NCBI GenBank assembly: GCA_018969975.1
Contig: JAGWXI010000010.1
Span: 1 to 46,437 of the forward strand
Source: Burkholderiales bacterium
Lineage (GTDB): Bacteria > Pseudomonadota > Gammaproteobacteria > Burkholderiales > Burkholderiaceae_C
Direction of reading: 5' to 3'
DNA length: 46,437 nucleotides
The notes beneath the pieces were generated by a model, which saw only the letters and a program-made list of their open reading frames with translations, was not told the DNA's origin and did no database searches. Both the position numbers and the translations under genes were made by a program. Positions within the stretch are counted from its first letter, which is position 1. The number at the start of each line of letters is the position of its first letter. Below are positions 28,439 through 36,521 of this stretch, piece by piece.

Positions 28439-30286
28439 ATGAAGAGTCCTATTCGCCTAGCCTTGCTCAGTCTTGGATTTGTAGTGCAAGCCGCATACGC
28501 TCAAAACGCCAGCGTGTTGCGCCCAACTGAAATACGCGCAGAAAAACTGGCATCTTCTGCGGTGTTAACGCAGATGAACCAAGGTGCCACAGTGCGTGTC
28601 ACTTCGGTTGAAGGTGGCTGGGTCTTGGTAGAGGCAAACTCAGACAAAGGCAGGGTGTCTGGTTGGGTAAGAGCTAGCGCACTCAACATGCAAGCCGGGG
28701 CATCGGTGGTTGCTGGCTTGTCCAGTGGGCGCGAGGCGGCTGGAAATACTGCAGTGACATTGGGCGTGCGAAATGTTCCGCCATTGGTGCCTCGCATCAA
28801 TCGCCATGCGCTCATCATTGGGGTGGGTACTTATGAAGACCCACTCGTACCGCCCCTGCCTGGCACGAAGTTGGACAAAGTGTCGGCTACGCAAATTGCA
28901 CAAGCCATGCAAGTGCCAGACAGCAATATCCAATACCTGCACGACAACCAGGCAACGGTTTCAAATATCAGAAAAGCCCTCAATAACCTGAATGAAAGAG
29001 TGCAAGACGGCGACCGTGTATTTATTCATTACTCAGGCCACGGCACACGTTACAAAGACCCGCAAGCAGGTGGCTGTGTCGAGGCCCTGTTGCCTTATGA
29101 CGGTATGAGTAAAGGAATGATCAGCAATACCGAGATGGCCAGCTTGTTAGCCCAAATCACGCAAAAAACAGACAAGTTATTTGTCATGTATGACGCTTGC
29201 CATTCAGGTGGTCTCGTGGCTGCTGCTGCTACCGCTAGAACGCGCGGTATTGCCAATAGCAATGACGAAGGCGCATTAAGGCCTAAATTTGCTGCGTTGT
29301 CGGAAGAATGCAGCAAGCCAGTCAATATCAAAACGCGCAGCTTGGTCAATGAACAAGTCAACCGGGGTGCGTTGCCGCAAGACATCGTGCATATCTCGGC
29401 TGCGCGAGACAATGAAATAAGTTTTGATGATGAGCAAAAAGGTGGATTGGCTACCCAGTATTTTCGCGATTGCATGTTGCGTGACGCGAAAGACATAGAT
29501 GGCTCAGGCGCCATTAGCATCGAAGAAATCAAGCAGTGCGCACAAGAAAAAGTAAATCTTCGTATGCAAAACGACAATAACTTTAAGGCCCATAACTTGG
29601 TCTTAACAGGTAATGGAAATTTTGTGCCTGCATGGTTTAGCCAAGGTGTGCCGCAAACCGCGAATGTGATGACAGCATTGGCCACACCATCGGTCAGCGC
29701 TACTTCATCAACTACACAAAGCCAAGCCCCGGTAACACCTGAGGTAAAGCCATTAAGTGGCGAGGATGCGCTCAAGCAAATGTATGACCAGCGCAATGCC
29801 AAACGCAAAGTGCGCGTCACGCTTACCAAAGAACAGTTAGTCATCGGTAAAGACAATTTGGAGTTCTCGGTGCAATCTGACCAAGCAGGTTATGTCTATG
29901 CGGCCCTAGCGGGTTCAGACGGCAAAGCTTTGTATATGTTGTTCCCGAACGACTTAGACCAAAACAACCGCATTGAGGCAGGACAGACCTTAAAGCTGCC
30001 ACAGGGTAAATGGCGTATCAAATCATCTGGACCTGTGGGCACCAACCATTTGTTAGTCATGGTGGCTGATGCGCCACGCGATTTACAAGCATTGAGCGCA
30101 AAAAAAGAAGGTCCCTTTATGACTTCTTTGAACGATGCCAACGGTCGTGCCCAACTAGGCGCATTGTTGACGTCGTCTAAAGCTATCAGCACAGCTGTGT
30201 GTCAAAACACGGTGTCAGCCAAAAATAACCCTTTGTGTTCGGATGCTTACGGCGCGAGTTTGTTGAGCGTTAAGGAAGTGCCTTGA
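28439..30286 (+). CDS. Exported metacaspase-like protease: SH3b, caspase C14, EF-hand loop, DUF4384
   Basis: A 615-residue exported protein. A signal peptide (LALLSLGFVVQAAYA) is followed by an SH3b-like domain (about 27-85, ending GWVRASALNM). The caspase-fold domain spans about 120-395, with RHALIIGVGTYED, the dyad histidine His201 in HYSGHG and Cys254 in YDACHSGG. Within it, residues 352-363 (DIDGSGAISIEE) match the calcium-binding EF-hand loop at every ligand position. A linker leads to a DUF4384-like domain (about 455-550) containing GYVYAALAGSDGKALYMLFP and NRIEAGQTLKLP. It lies 28 bases after the CHASE2 gene and 25 before the CHAT gene. Metacaspases cleave after basic residues; the substrate here is unknown. 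Confidence 0.92.
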   Translation: MKSPIRLALLSLGFVVQAAYAQNASVLRPTEIRAEKLASSAVLTQMNQGATVRVTSVEGGWVLVEANSDKGRVSGWVRASALNMQAGASVVAGLSSGREAAGNTAVTLGVRNVPPLVPRINRHALIIGVGTYEDPLVPPLPGTKLDKVSATQIAQAMQVPDSNIQYLHDNQATVSNIRKALNNLNERVQDGDRVFIHYSGHGTRYKDPQAGGCVEALLPYDGMSKGMISNTEMASLLAQITQKTDKLFVMYDACHSGGLVAAAATARTRGIANSNDEGALRPKFAALSEECSKPVNIKTRSLVNEQVNRGALPQDIVHISAARDNEISFDDEQKGGLATQYFRDCMLRDAKDIDGSGAISIEEIKQCAQEKVNLRMQNDNNFKAHNLVLTGNGNFVPAWFSQGVPQTANVMTALATPSVSATSSTTQSQAPVTPEVKPLSGEDALKQMYDQRNAKRKVRVTLTKEQLVIGKDNLEFSVQSDQAGYVYAALAGSDGKALYMLFPNDLDQNNRIEAGQTLKLPQGKWRIKSSGPVGTNHLLVMVADAPRDLQALSAKKEGPFMTSLNDANGRAQLGALLTSSKAISTAVCQNTVSAKNNPLCSDAYGASLLSVKEVP

Positions 30287-30311
30287 ATTTTTAAAATGTG
30301 CGGAGATCCCG

Positions 30312-33299
30312 ATGAAAGTTTTTAACTATTTTCTAAAACTTAGTTTGCTGACTTGCCTAACACTAGGTGCAAGTACTTTTATTTATGCGCAAACACTAGA
30401 TGAAGAAGCTGTTACTTTGTCCGAGCAAGAAACAGCAAGACTGCGTGCAATATTAGAGCAACCCATAGATCCCAATTCATTGAAGGCAACTCAGGTTGAG
30501 GCCTATAAACAAAAACAGGGAGCAGCCTGGAAGCTTGGGGATGCAGTAAAACAAGAAGAAATTTTGCGTGAGTGGATGCAAATGGATACGGATGTCGATC
30601 CCAAGTGGCGACTGATGAGTTTTTTATTTCATTCCACCAAACGGCAAGAAGCTTATCAACTAGGTGCTGATTTGATAAAGATAGTGAAATATCCACCAGC
30701 TGCAGTCAGAATTCGCGCGACTATTGCAGACCACTACATCAATGACAGCAATCTAAAGCAAGCAGGTGTTTTATTAGAAGAGGCCGGTAACCTTATCAAA
30801 AATGAGTGGAGCAGAGTTCCTAGGCAAGGCGCAAATGCTTATTGGATTGTGCGTGCAGAAATGGAGTTCAATCTCATCAAATCTTATTTTCTTCGTCGTT
30901 CAGGTAAGTGGCAAGAGGGTATTCAAACAGCTAGGCTGGCGACGCAAAAAGGCAAAGAACTCATTGGAATTGACAGCTTGGTTGATCCACTTCAGCGCTC
31001 CTTTGGTCGGAGTTGGTACATGTCCGCGATGGCTCAATTAGCAGATCATCAATCTGCTGCTGGGCTTTATGCAGAGGCTGATTTGTCATTACGTGAGGCA
31101 TACCAGTTTGGTAAAAAGAATGGATTTACTGACAACCAAATGCTACGTATTATTAATGGCGTTGCATGGCTTAGAAACGCGACGGGACGTTTTGAAGATG
31201 CATTAGGCTACAGCAATAGAAGTGAAAGAATTGTGTTGGCACAAGGTATTCAAAAGGGTGCGCCAAGTTGGTTGTATACCCAGACTCCGGGTACGTTAGC
31301 ACTTGCCGGTATGGATAGGTGGAACGAGGCAGCAGAGCGTTATGACGCCATCGACAAAGAAATGGAGCGACTCAAAACCAGGTCGCCATTAGCTTTTCAG
31401 TCTTGGCTTCGCGGCCCCGTGTATTTACATGCAGGCCGCTACCCTCAAGCCAAAAGAATCTATGAAAACACCTTGAAGTGGCACGTCGAAAACTTCGGCG
31501 AAAACCATTACTTCACAGCATATACCCGCGGTATGTACGCTATCGCTTTATGGCGCAACGGCGACCCTGTTGGCGCACGTACGCAGTTTGACCAAGCGAT
31601 TCAAAACATTACCTCGCCAGACGCACTGACAGGTGATTTCACCGAAGACGTGTTTCGCCGCAAGGGAAAGAAGTACATCTTCCAAAACTACATCGACTTG
31701 CTCGCCACTACGGCTGATAAAGACGCCAAAGACGCAGCCATTATTTTTCAAATGGCAGACCATTTGAATTCCTCTTCTGTGCAGCAAGCGCTCTCCGATG
31801 CAGCGGTTCGCTCAGGTGTCAACACCCCCGGTCTTTCTGAAGTAATCCGTAAGGAACAAGACGCGAAAAATGAAGCTGCCACCCTCATGTCTTACATCAC
31901 AGCACAGGGTAGCGAAGGAGATAAAAGGCGTAATCCGCAAGTTATCGAGCAAATGCAGCAGCGTATGCGTGAATTGGAAGGTTTGCGCAAAGAATACAAG
32001 GCGCAAATTCAAAAAGGCTTCCCCGAGTACTTCCAACTCATTCAGCCTAAGGCGCCTAGCCACACAGATATTGCGCAACAACTCAAGCCGGATGAATTGT
32101 TTGTCTCTATCTTGCCAATGGAAAAGCAAACCTATGTTTGGGCGATTAATGCGTCGGGCAAAGTGAACTTCCACCAGTGGCCAGTGGGTGAGAAAGATGG
32201 CGCAAAGCTGGTTGACAAAATTCGTAAAACCCTCGACGTTGCCGGACTTGGTAATAAAGCACCTACCTTTGACTATGCAGACGCACACACTGTTTACAAA
32301 GGCATTTTTGGGCCCATCGAATCCGAGATGGCGGATAAAAAACATGTGATCGTGGCCACCTCTGGTGCTTTTGCCAATATGCCTTTAGGCGTATTAGTAC
32401 GTCAACCTGTTACTTCTCCCAACCCCTCAAATGCCGCTTGGTTGATCAAAGACACCGCCATTAGCCAAGTACCAACAGCCAGTGGATGGTTGTCTTTAAA
32501 GCGCTACGCCAAAGTGCCTTCCAGTACCCAACCACTTATTGCATGGGGCGACCCTTTGTTTGACAACAAAGTTGCGACCCAACAAATCGCAGGCGTCATA
32601 CCGAAAAACACGACTGTTCGATCGGCCATTGATACGCGCTCAACCCTCCAAATTGGGCTGGAGAGATCCAATGAGGAAAGTTATCTGGCCTACAGCAAAA
32701 TACCGCCTCTGCCAGAGACGCGCGATGAAGTCAATGAGCTCGCAAAAATTTTGGCGGCTGACCCTAAACACGATTTGATCTTGGGCGCTGATGCAACGCG
32801 TCAATCTGTGCTCAAAAGCAGTGCTTCAGGCCAATTAGGTAAAAAGCAAGTGGTCGTGTTTGCCACCCATGGTTTGTTGGCGGGCGATTTGCCCAACCTA
32901 AACCAGCCGGCCTTGGCTATGGCATCTACTGCTAACCCAGCAGATTCACCTTTGTTAACACTAGAAGATGTCTTGGGTCTCAAACTCAATGCCGATTGGG
33001 TGGTCTTGTCTGCTTGTAATACCGCCGGTGCTGATGGACGTGCTGAAGAAGCCTTAAGTGGCCTAGCCCGTGGCTTTTTCTTTGCAGGAAGCCGTAGTTT
33101 GTTGGTAACACACTGGTCTGTAGAGTCGGAGAGTGCCATGTTGCTCACAACACATACATTTGCCGCCTATAAGAAAGACCCGAAAATTCGCCGGGCAGAG
33201 GCATTGAAGCAAGCAATGGTAGAGACGATGAAATTACCGCAATACGCGCACCCTGCATTTTGGGCACCCTATGCCTTGGTAGGCGAAGGCGGACGTTGA
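30312..33299 (+). CDS. Exported helical-repeat CHAT-domain protease
   Basis: A 995-residue protein with a signal peptide (FLKLSLLTCLTLGASTFIYA, cleavage near AQT). A long helical part (about 30-580) follows, with TPR-like repeats such as GRYPQAKRIYENTLKWHVEN and YAIALWRNGDPVGARTQF, then a coiled-coil segment (about 540-570). The CHAT domain (about 593-995) has His853 in FATHGLLAGD and Cys902 in VLSACNTAG, the caspase-type dyad, then ARGFFFAGSRSLLVTHWSVE and PAFWAPYALVGEG. CGGAGA precedes the ATG. CHAT proteases include separase relatives and Csx29 of Craspase, but no type III-E CRISPR effector is near. It is the last gene of the group, with a terminator after it. Confidence 0.92.
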   Translation: MKVFNYFLKLSLLTCLTLGASTFIYAQTLDEEAVTLSEQETARLRAILEQPIDPNSLKATQVEAYKQKQGAAWKLGDAVKQEEILREWMQMDTDVDPKWRLMSFLFHSTKRQEAYQLGADLIKIVKYPPAAVRIRATIADHYINDSNLKQAGVLLEEAGNLIKNEWSRVPRQGANAYWIVRAEMEFNLIKSYFLRRSGKWQEGIQTARLATQKGKELIGIDSLVDPLQRSFGRSWYMSAMAQLADHQSAAGLYAEADLSLREAYQFGKKNGFTDNQMLRIINGVAWLRNATGRFEDALGYSNRSERIVLAQGIQKGAPSWLYTQTPGTLALAGMDRWNEAAERYDAIDKEMERLKTRSPLAFQSWLRGPVYLHAGRYPQAKRIYENTLKWHVENFGENHYFTAYTRGMYAIALWRNGDPVGARTQFDQAIQNITSPDALTGDFTEDVFRRKGKKYIFQNYIDLLATTADKDAKDAAIIFQMADHLNSSSVQQALSDAAVRSGVNTPGLSEVIRKEQDAKNEAATLMSYITAQGSEGDKRRNPQVIEQMQQRMRELEGLRKEYKAQIQKGFPEYFQLIQPKAPSHTDIAQQLKPDELFVSILPMEKQTYVWAINASGKVNFHQWPVGEKDGAKLVDKIRKTLDVAGLGNKAPTFDYADAHTVYKGIFGPIESEMADKKHVIVATSGAFANMPLGVLVRQPVTSPNPSNAAWLIKDTAISQVPTASGWLSLKRYAKVPSSTQPLIAWGDPLFDNKVATQQIAGVIPKNTTVRSAIDTRSTLQIGLERSNEESYLAYSKIPPLPETRDEVNELAKILAADPKHDLILGADATRQSVLKSSASGQLGKKQVVVFATHGLLAGDLPNLNQPALAMASTANPADSPLLTLEDVLGLKLNADWVVLSACNTAGADGRAEEALSGLARGFFFAGSRSLLVTHWSVESESAMLLTTHTFAAYKKDPKIRRAEALKQAMVETMKLPQYAHPAFWAPYALVGEGGR

Positions 33300-33320
33300 G
33301 CTGGAGAAATATGGCCTTAT

Positions 33321-33356
33321 CAGAGGCGCCGAGTTCAATTAGCCGCGCCTTTTTTA
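33321..33356 (+). terminator. Rho-independent terminator after the CHAT gene
   Basis: AGGCGC (33324-33329) pairs with GCGCCT (33345-33350) around a 15-base loop, followed by TTTTT; weaker A-T/G-T pairs extend the base. It starts 21 bases after the CHAT stop and overlaps the last codons of the minus-strand lipoprotein gene. The long loop makes it moderate. Confidence 0.6.
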
Positions 33357-33844
33357 GCAAAGACAATTTTGTCGATCACAACCTCATTTTGCGCGTTGTA
33401 GGCCAACAAAATTTTGACATCGTGTCCCTTAGCTGAGGCAAGCACTTTAGCCTTCTCACTTTTTTGCTCTAAGGTGACCAAGGTTCGAATGGCATTGATC
33501 ATGCTAAAAATAAGAAATGGGTTTTTAGCGGTGACACCAGACGAACTTGGTGGTTCTGTCATTTGAATTTTGCCGCCATTTTTTTCGATGTAATTGACCC
33601 AGACTTTTATCCGTTCAGGCATTTGATTGGGAGAAACCTTGTCGTAGAACGGCACAGTTACCTCTGTTATGGGTGCAGACAAGGAGGCTGATAACTCGTT
33701 ATCAAACTTGTCTGCATCTAAAAATGCAACGATGGGGGCAGCGTCTACTTGTGAAGATTTGACGGGTGGATTTGTCTCACAAGCGCTGATCGCTAAGCAA
33801 CCAGCCAACAGCAATGCCAAACGAATAGTCACCAATTTATGCAT
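33335..33844 (-). CDS. Putative lipoprotein of unknown function
   Basis: A 169-residue exported protein I do not recognise. The N-terminus MHKLVTIRLALLLAGCLAIS has a lipobox LAGC (Cys16), and a second possible one, ISAC (Cys22), follows. The rest is soluble, about 145 residues, with PERIKVWVNYIEKNGGKIQM and a C-terminal stretch VKILLAYNAQNEVVIDKIVF that looks like beta strands. The ATG at 33844 has GAGG at 6 bases; the frame extends five codons further but without support. It lies 47 bases downstream of rsmI on the same strand and converges on the CHAT gene. It is a candidate partner or substrate of that system, by proximity only. Confidence 0.75.
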   Translation of the reverse strand: MHKLVTIRLALLLAGCLAISACETNPPVKSSQVDAAPIVAFLDADKFDNELSASLSAPITEVTVPFYDKVSPNQMPERIKVWVNYIEKNGGKIQMTEPPSSSGVTAKNPFLIFSMINAIRTLVTLEQKSEKAKVLASAKGHDVKILLAYNAQNEVVIDKIVFAKKGAAN

Positions 33845-33891
33845 ACAACACCTCTTCAAGAAGAATTCGAATTGTCAACGATTTTAAAAAA

Positions 33892-34812
33892 TTAACTTTC
33901 CCCGCCTTTAAGATCTAAAGCCCGCGCATACAAAAGATTGCGTGATTCTCCAGTCAACTCTGCGCTAATACGAACAGCTGTTTTTAAAGGGAGCTCTTGC
34001 ATCAAAAGTTGCAGCATCTTGTCATGTGCCTCCATCGGTTCGCTCTTAACTGCCTGAGCGTGCACCACCAATGCAAATTCACCGCGCGTTCGTTGCGGGT
34101 TAGCAAGTATCCAGTCGCACATAGCACTAGCGCTGAGTGTGGCAATTTCTTCAAATTGTTTGGTCAGTTCGCGTCCTACCGTTACCATCCTGTCACCAAG
34201 AATCGCCAAAGCCTGAGCTAGTGACTCAATCCGATGCGGAGCCTCCAAGAGTACTTGCGTGCGCCCATCAAGCGAAATCGAGCGCACGGCGCGTTCTCTT
34301 TCAGCTACTTTGCTTGGTAAAAACCCGAGAAAAACAAAACCAGACGTATCTGTAGTAAAGGAACCGCAGGCGCTCAATAAAGCCGTGACACTGCTTGCAC
34401 CAGGTAGTGGCATCACGCGCAAGCCAGCAGCCTGAACTTGCCTTACCAAACGCGCCCCCGGATCGCTTACAGCAGGAGTTCCCGCGTCGCTCACATAAGC
34501 AACGCGCTGACCTGAATGCAGGCGTTGTAGGACCTCTTGTGCTACTTGCGTTTCATTGTGTTGATGCAGAGCCAACCATTGGTGGGCACTGCGCACAATT
34601 CCGTAGTTACGTAACAAAGTTTGTGAGTGGCGCGTATCTTCGCAGGCCAAGGTATCGCACACACTCAATACATGCAGGGCACGCAAACTTATATCAGCCA
34701 AATTACCTATCGGTGTGGCAACCATATAAAGGGTGCCAGCAGGGTGGTGTTGCGAGGCCGCAGCATCATGGGCGGCAGTTAAGGCGGATGAGAAATGCGT
34801 GGACAAACTCAA
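33892..34812 (-). CDS. rsmI: 16S rRNA (cytidine-2'-O)-methyltransferase RsmI
   Basis: RsmI methylates the ribose of C1402 in 16S rRNA. The TP-methylase fold is clear: GTLYMVATPIGNLADISLRA, then CEDTRHSQTLLRNYGI, VAYVSDAGTPAVSDPGARLV, LPGASSVTALLSACG, and VFLGFLPSKVAERERAV, then GRELTKQFEEI. The start is uncertain. A TTG at 34812 has AAGGA at 9 bases upstream and gives about 18 residues before the conserved GTLYMVAT; no ATG is suitably placed. This start overlaps the 5' end of the divergent yraN gene by 18 bases. Confidence 0.93.
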   Translation of the reverse strand: MSLSTHFSSALTAAHDAAASQHHPAGTLYMVATPIGNLADISLRALHVLSVCDTLACEDTRHSQTLLRNYGIVRSAHQWLALHQHNETQVAQEVLQRLHSGQRVAYVSDAGTPAVSDPGARLVRQVQAAGLRVMPLPGASSVTALLSACGSFTTDTSGFVFLGFLPSKVAERERAVRSISLDGRTQVLLEAPHRIESLAQALAILGDRMVTVGRELTKQFEEIATLSASAMCDWILANPQRTRGEFALVVHAQAVKSEPMEAHDKMLQLLMQELPLKTAVRISAELTGESRNLLYARALDLKGGES

Positions 34813-35181
34813 GAGAAAAATTCCTTCACCACCAAGCAAATAGGAAATGCAGCGGAAGACTGCGCGTTGCACTATTTGCAAGCGCATGGCTTGCAACTCG
34901 TGCAACGCAATTATCGAACGCCGGGGCGTGGCGGGGGTGAAATTGATTTAATTATGTTGGACCCGCATGGAACCATGGTGTTCATAGAAGTGCGCAAACG
35001 CATAAATAACCATTTCGGAGGAGCGTTCGCCAGCGTCTCAACCATCAAGCGGCAACGGATAGCTTTTGCCGCTAAATTTTTCTTGATGCGGCTGAAATAC
35101 GAGCCTACATGTCGATTTGATGTGGTTGCGATGGATACAAATGGACTCCACTGGCTAAAAGGGGCTTTCACAGTGGACTGA
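34795..35181 (+). CDS. yraN: YraN family (UPF0102) predicted nuclease-fold protein
   Basis: A 128-residue protein of the restriction-endonuclease-like superfamily; its role is not established. Family features are GNAAEDCALHYLQAHGLQLV, NYRTPGRGGGEIDLIMLD and VFIEVRKR, in which the acidic residues of GEID and IEV are retained; the usual E-V-K position reads E-V-R, as in many relatives. AAGGCGG lies 7 bases before the ATG. It begins the yraN-diaA-dolP run, the same order as in E. coli, where lpoA lies between rsmI and yraN; lpoA is absent here. Confidence 0.9.
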   Translation: MRGQTQEKNSFTTKQIGNAAEDCALHYLQAHGLQLVQRNYRTPGRGGGEIDLIMLDPHGTMVFIEVRKRINNHFGGAFASVSTIKRQRIAFAAKFFLMRLKYEPTCRFDVVAMDTNGLHWLKGAFTVD

Positions 35182-35206
35182 GTAGCGCAAAAGGTATCAT
35201 TACGAC

Positions 35207-35803
35207 ATGCTCGAACAACGTATTGAACAACACTTTATTGACAGTGCTGATCTGAAATACCAATCAGCGCAATCTCTCTCCAAACCAATTGCAGCAGCTA
35301 TTGCAGCCATCTTGGCCAGCGTGACCAGTGGTGGCAAGGTATTGGCGTGCGGAAACGGCGGTTCTGCAGCAGACGCGCAGCACTTTGCAGCGGAATTTGT
35401 TGGTCGTTTTGAACGTGAAAGGCCAGAGTTGGGTGCTATTGCCTTGAGCACGGACAGCTCCATCTTGACAGCCATCGCCAACGACTACCACTACGACCAA
35501 ATTTTTTCCAAGCAAGTCCGCGCGCTTGGACAATCGGGTGATGTTTTGTTGGCGATCACCACCAGCGGTAACTCGGCTAACGTTTTAGCAGCTATCAGCG
35601 CTGCGCACGAACGTGATATGACCGTAGTAGCCCTGACGGGCAAAGGTGGCGGCAAGATGACTTCAGCCCTGCGTGAAACAGACGTACATATTTGTGTGCC
35701 GCATGAGCGCACCGCCCGAATTCAAGAAGTGCATTTACTCACCATCCATTGCATTTGCGATGGTGTGGATTTACAACTGTTAGGTGATCAAGAAGGAAAC
35801 TAG
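35207..35803 (+). CDS. diaA: SIS-domain protein, DiaA/GmhA family
   Basis: A 198-residue sugar-isomerase-fold protein. The family covers phosphoheptose isomerase GmhA (LPS heptose synthesis) and DiaA (a tetrameric DnaA-binding initiation factor). Visible motifs are [38 protein letters not shown] and [16 protein letters not shown], then [19 protein letters not shown]. Its place between yraN and a DolP-like gene argues for DiaA, though sequence alone does not exclude isomerase activity. The ATG at 35207 lies 25 bases after yraN. Confidence 0.85.
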   Translation: MLEQRIEQHFIDSADLKYQSAQSLSKPIAAAIAAILASVTSGGKVLACGNGGSAADAQHFAAEFVGRFERERPELGAIALSTDSSILTAIANDYHYDQIFSKQVRALGQSGDVLLAITTSGNSANVLAAISAAHERDMTVVALTGKGGGKMTSALRETDVHICVPHERTARIQEVHLLTIHCICDGVDLQLLGDQEGN

Positions 35804-35807
35804 GAAT

Positions 35808-36521
35808 ATGAAAAACACATCTGCCACATACCTTGCGGCTATTGCAATGGCTCTTGCCCTCACTGCTTGTGCGCCAGTCATGATGGGTGGCGTTTTAGGA
35901 ACAGCCATGATCGCCAGTGATCGTCGTACGACAGGGATTCAGGTGGAGGATGAGGGTATTTCTCAAAGAAGCGCCAGTGCCATAAAGCAAAACTTTGGCG
36001 AAAAAGAGCATGTGAATGTAACCAGTTACAACCGACAAGTATTAATAACTGGCGAGGTTTCTAGTGACCGTGTGCGGGCCCAAGTAGAACAACTTATTGG
36101 AAAAATTGAAAACGTTCGTCTAGTCGTTAACGAATTAGGAATCGGTCCCGCTACCAGCCTCAGCGAGCGGTCGGCCGACTTAGTGCTTGTGGCCAAAGTC
36201 AAGGCTGCCATGATTGACACAGAAGACGTATTTGCCAGCGTTTACAAAATTGTTGTAGAACGTGGCACCGTGTATTTGATGGGGCGTGTGACTCAGCGCG
36301 AGGGCAATCGAGCCACAGAAGTTGCCCGCGGAGTTGGTGGTGTCAAGCGGGTGGTGCGTGTCTTTGAATACATCAGCGAGGAAGAGTTAAATACCTTGCA
36401 GCCAAAGAAAGTTCCGGTGGACGATTCCAAACCAACGCCAGTTTCTCCAGGAACGAGCGCACCTGTGAGCACCAACTTACCAGCACCTGCAACAGGTGCG
36501 GTGGTCACACCTGTCAAATAA
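35808..36521 (+). CDS. dolP: BON-domain outer-membrane lipoprotein, DolP (YraP)-like
   Basis: DolP is a lipoprotein with two BON domains that supports outer-membrane integrity. The 237-residue product has a signal with lipobox LTAC (AIAMALALTAC), then MMGGVLGTAMIASDRRTTG as in YraP proteins. Two BON domains follow, about 45-115 (VTSYNRQVLITGEV) and 123-190 (VERGTVYLMGRVTQREG). A Pro/Thr/Ser-rich tail of about 40 residues is extra compared with E. coli. The ATG at 35808 has AGGAA upstream. Its stop abuts the stop of the convergent dehydrogenase gene with no base between. Confidence 0.9.
   Translation: MKNTSATYLAAIAMALALTACAPVMMGGVLGTAMIASDRRTTGIQVEDEGISQRSASAIKQNFGEKEHVNVTSYNRQVLITGEVSSDRVRAQVEQLIGKIENVRLVVNELGIGPATSLSERSADLVLVAKVKAAMIDTEDVFASVYKIVVERGTVYLMGRVTQREGNRATEVARGVGGVKRVVRVFEYISEEELNTLQPKKVPVDDSKPTPVSPGTSAPVSTNLPAPATGAVVTPVK

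Noticed and set aside
30312-33299. Craspase-like CRISPR system around the CHAT gene
   Set aside because: No repeat array, no Cas7-11-like gene, and the CHAT protein has a signal peptide.
25975-33299. Integrative element with attachment sites at tRNA-Arg
   Set aside because: No integrase and no second copy of the tRNA end were noticed; adjacency alone is not enough, so it is listed only as a question.
34395-34940. 181-codon plus-strand frame opposite rsmI
   Set aside because: It is antisense to a certain methyltransferase gene and overlaps yraN in another frame.
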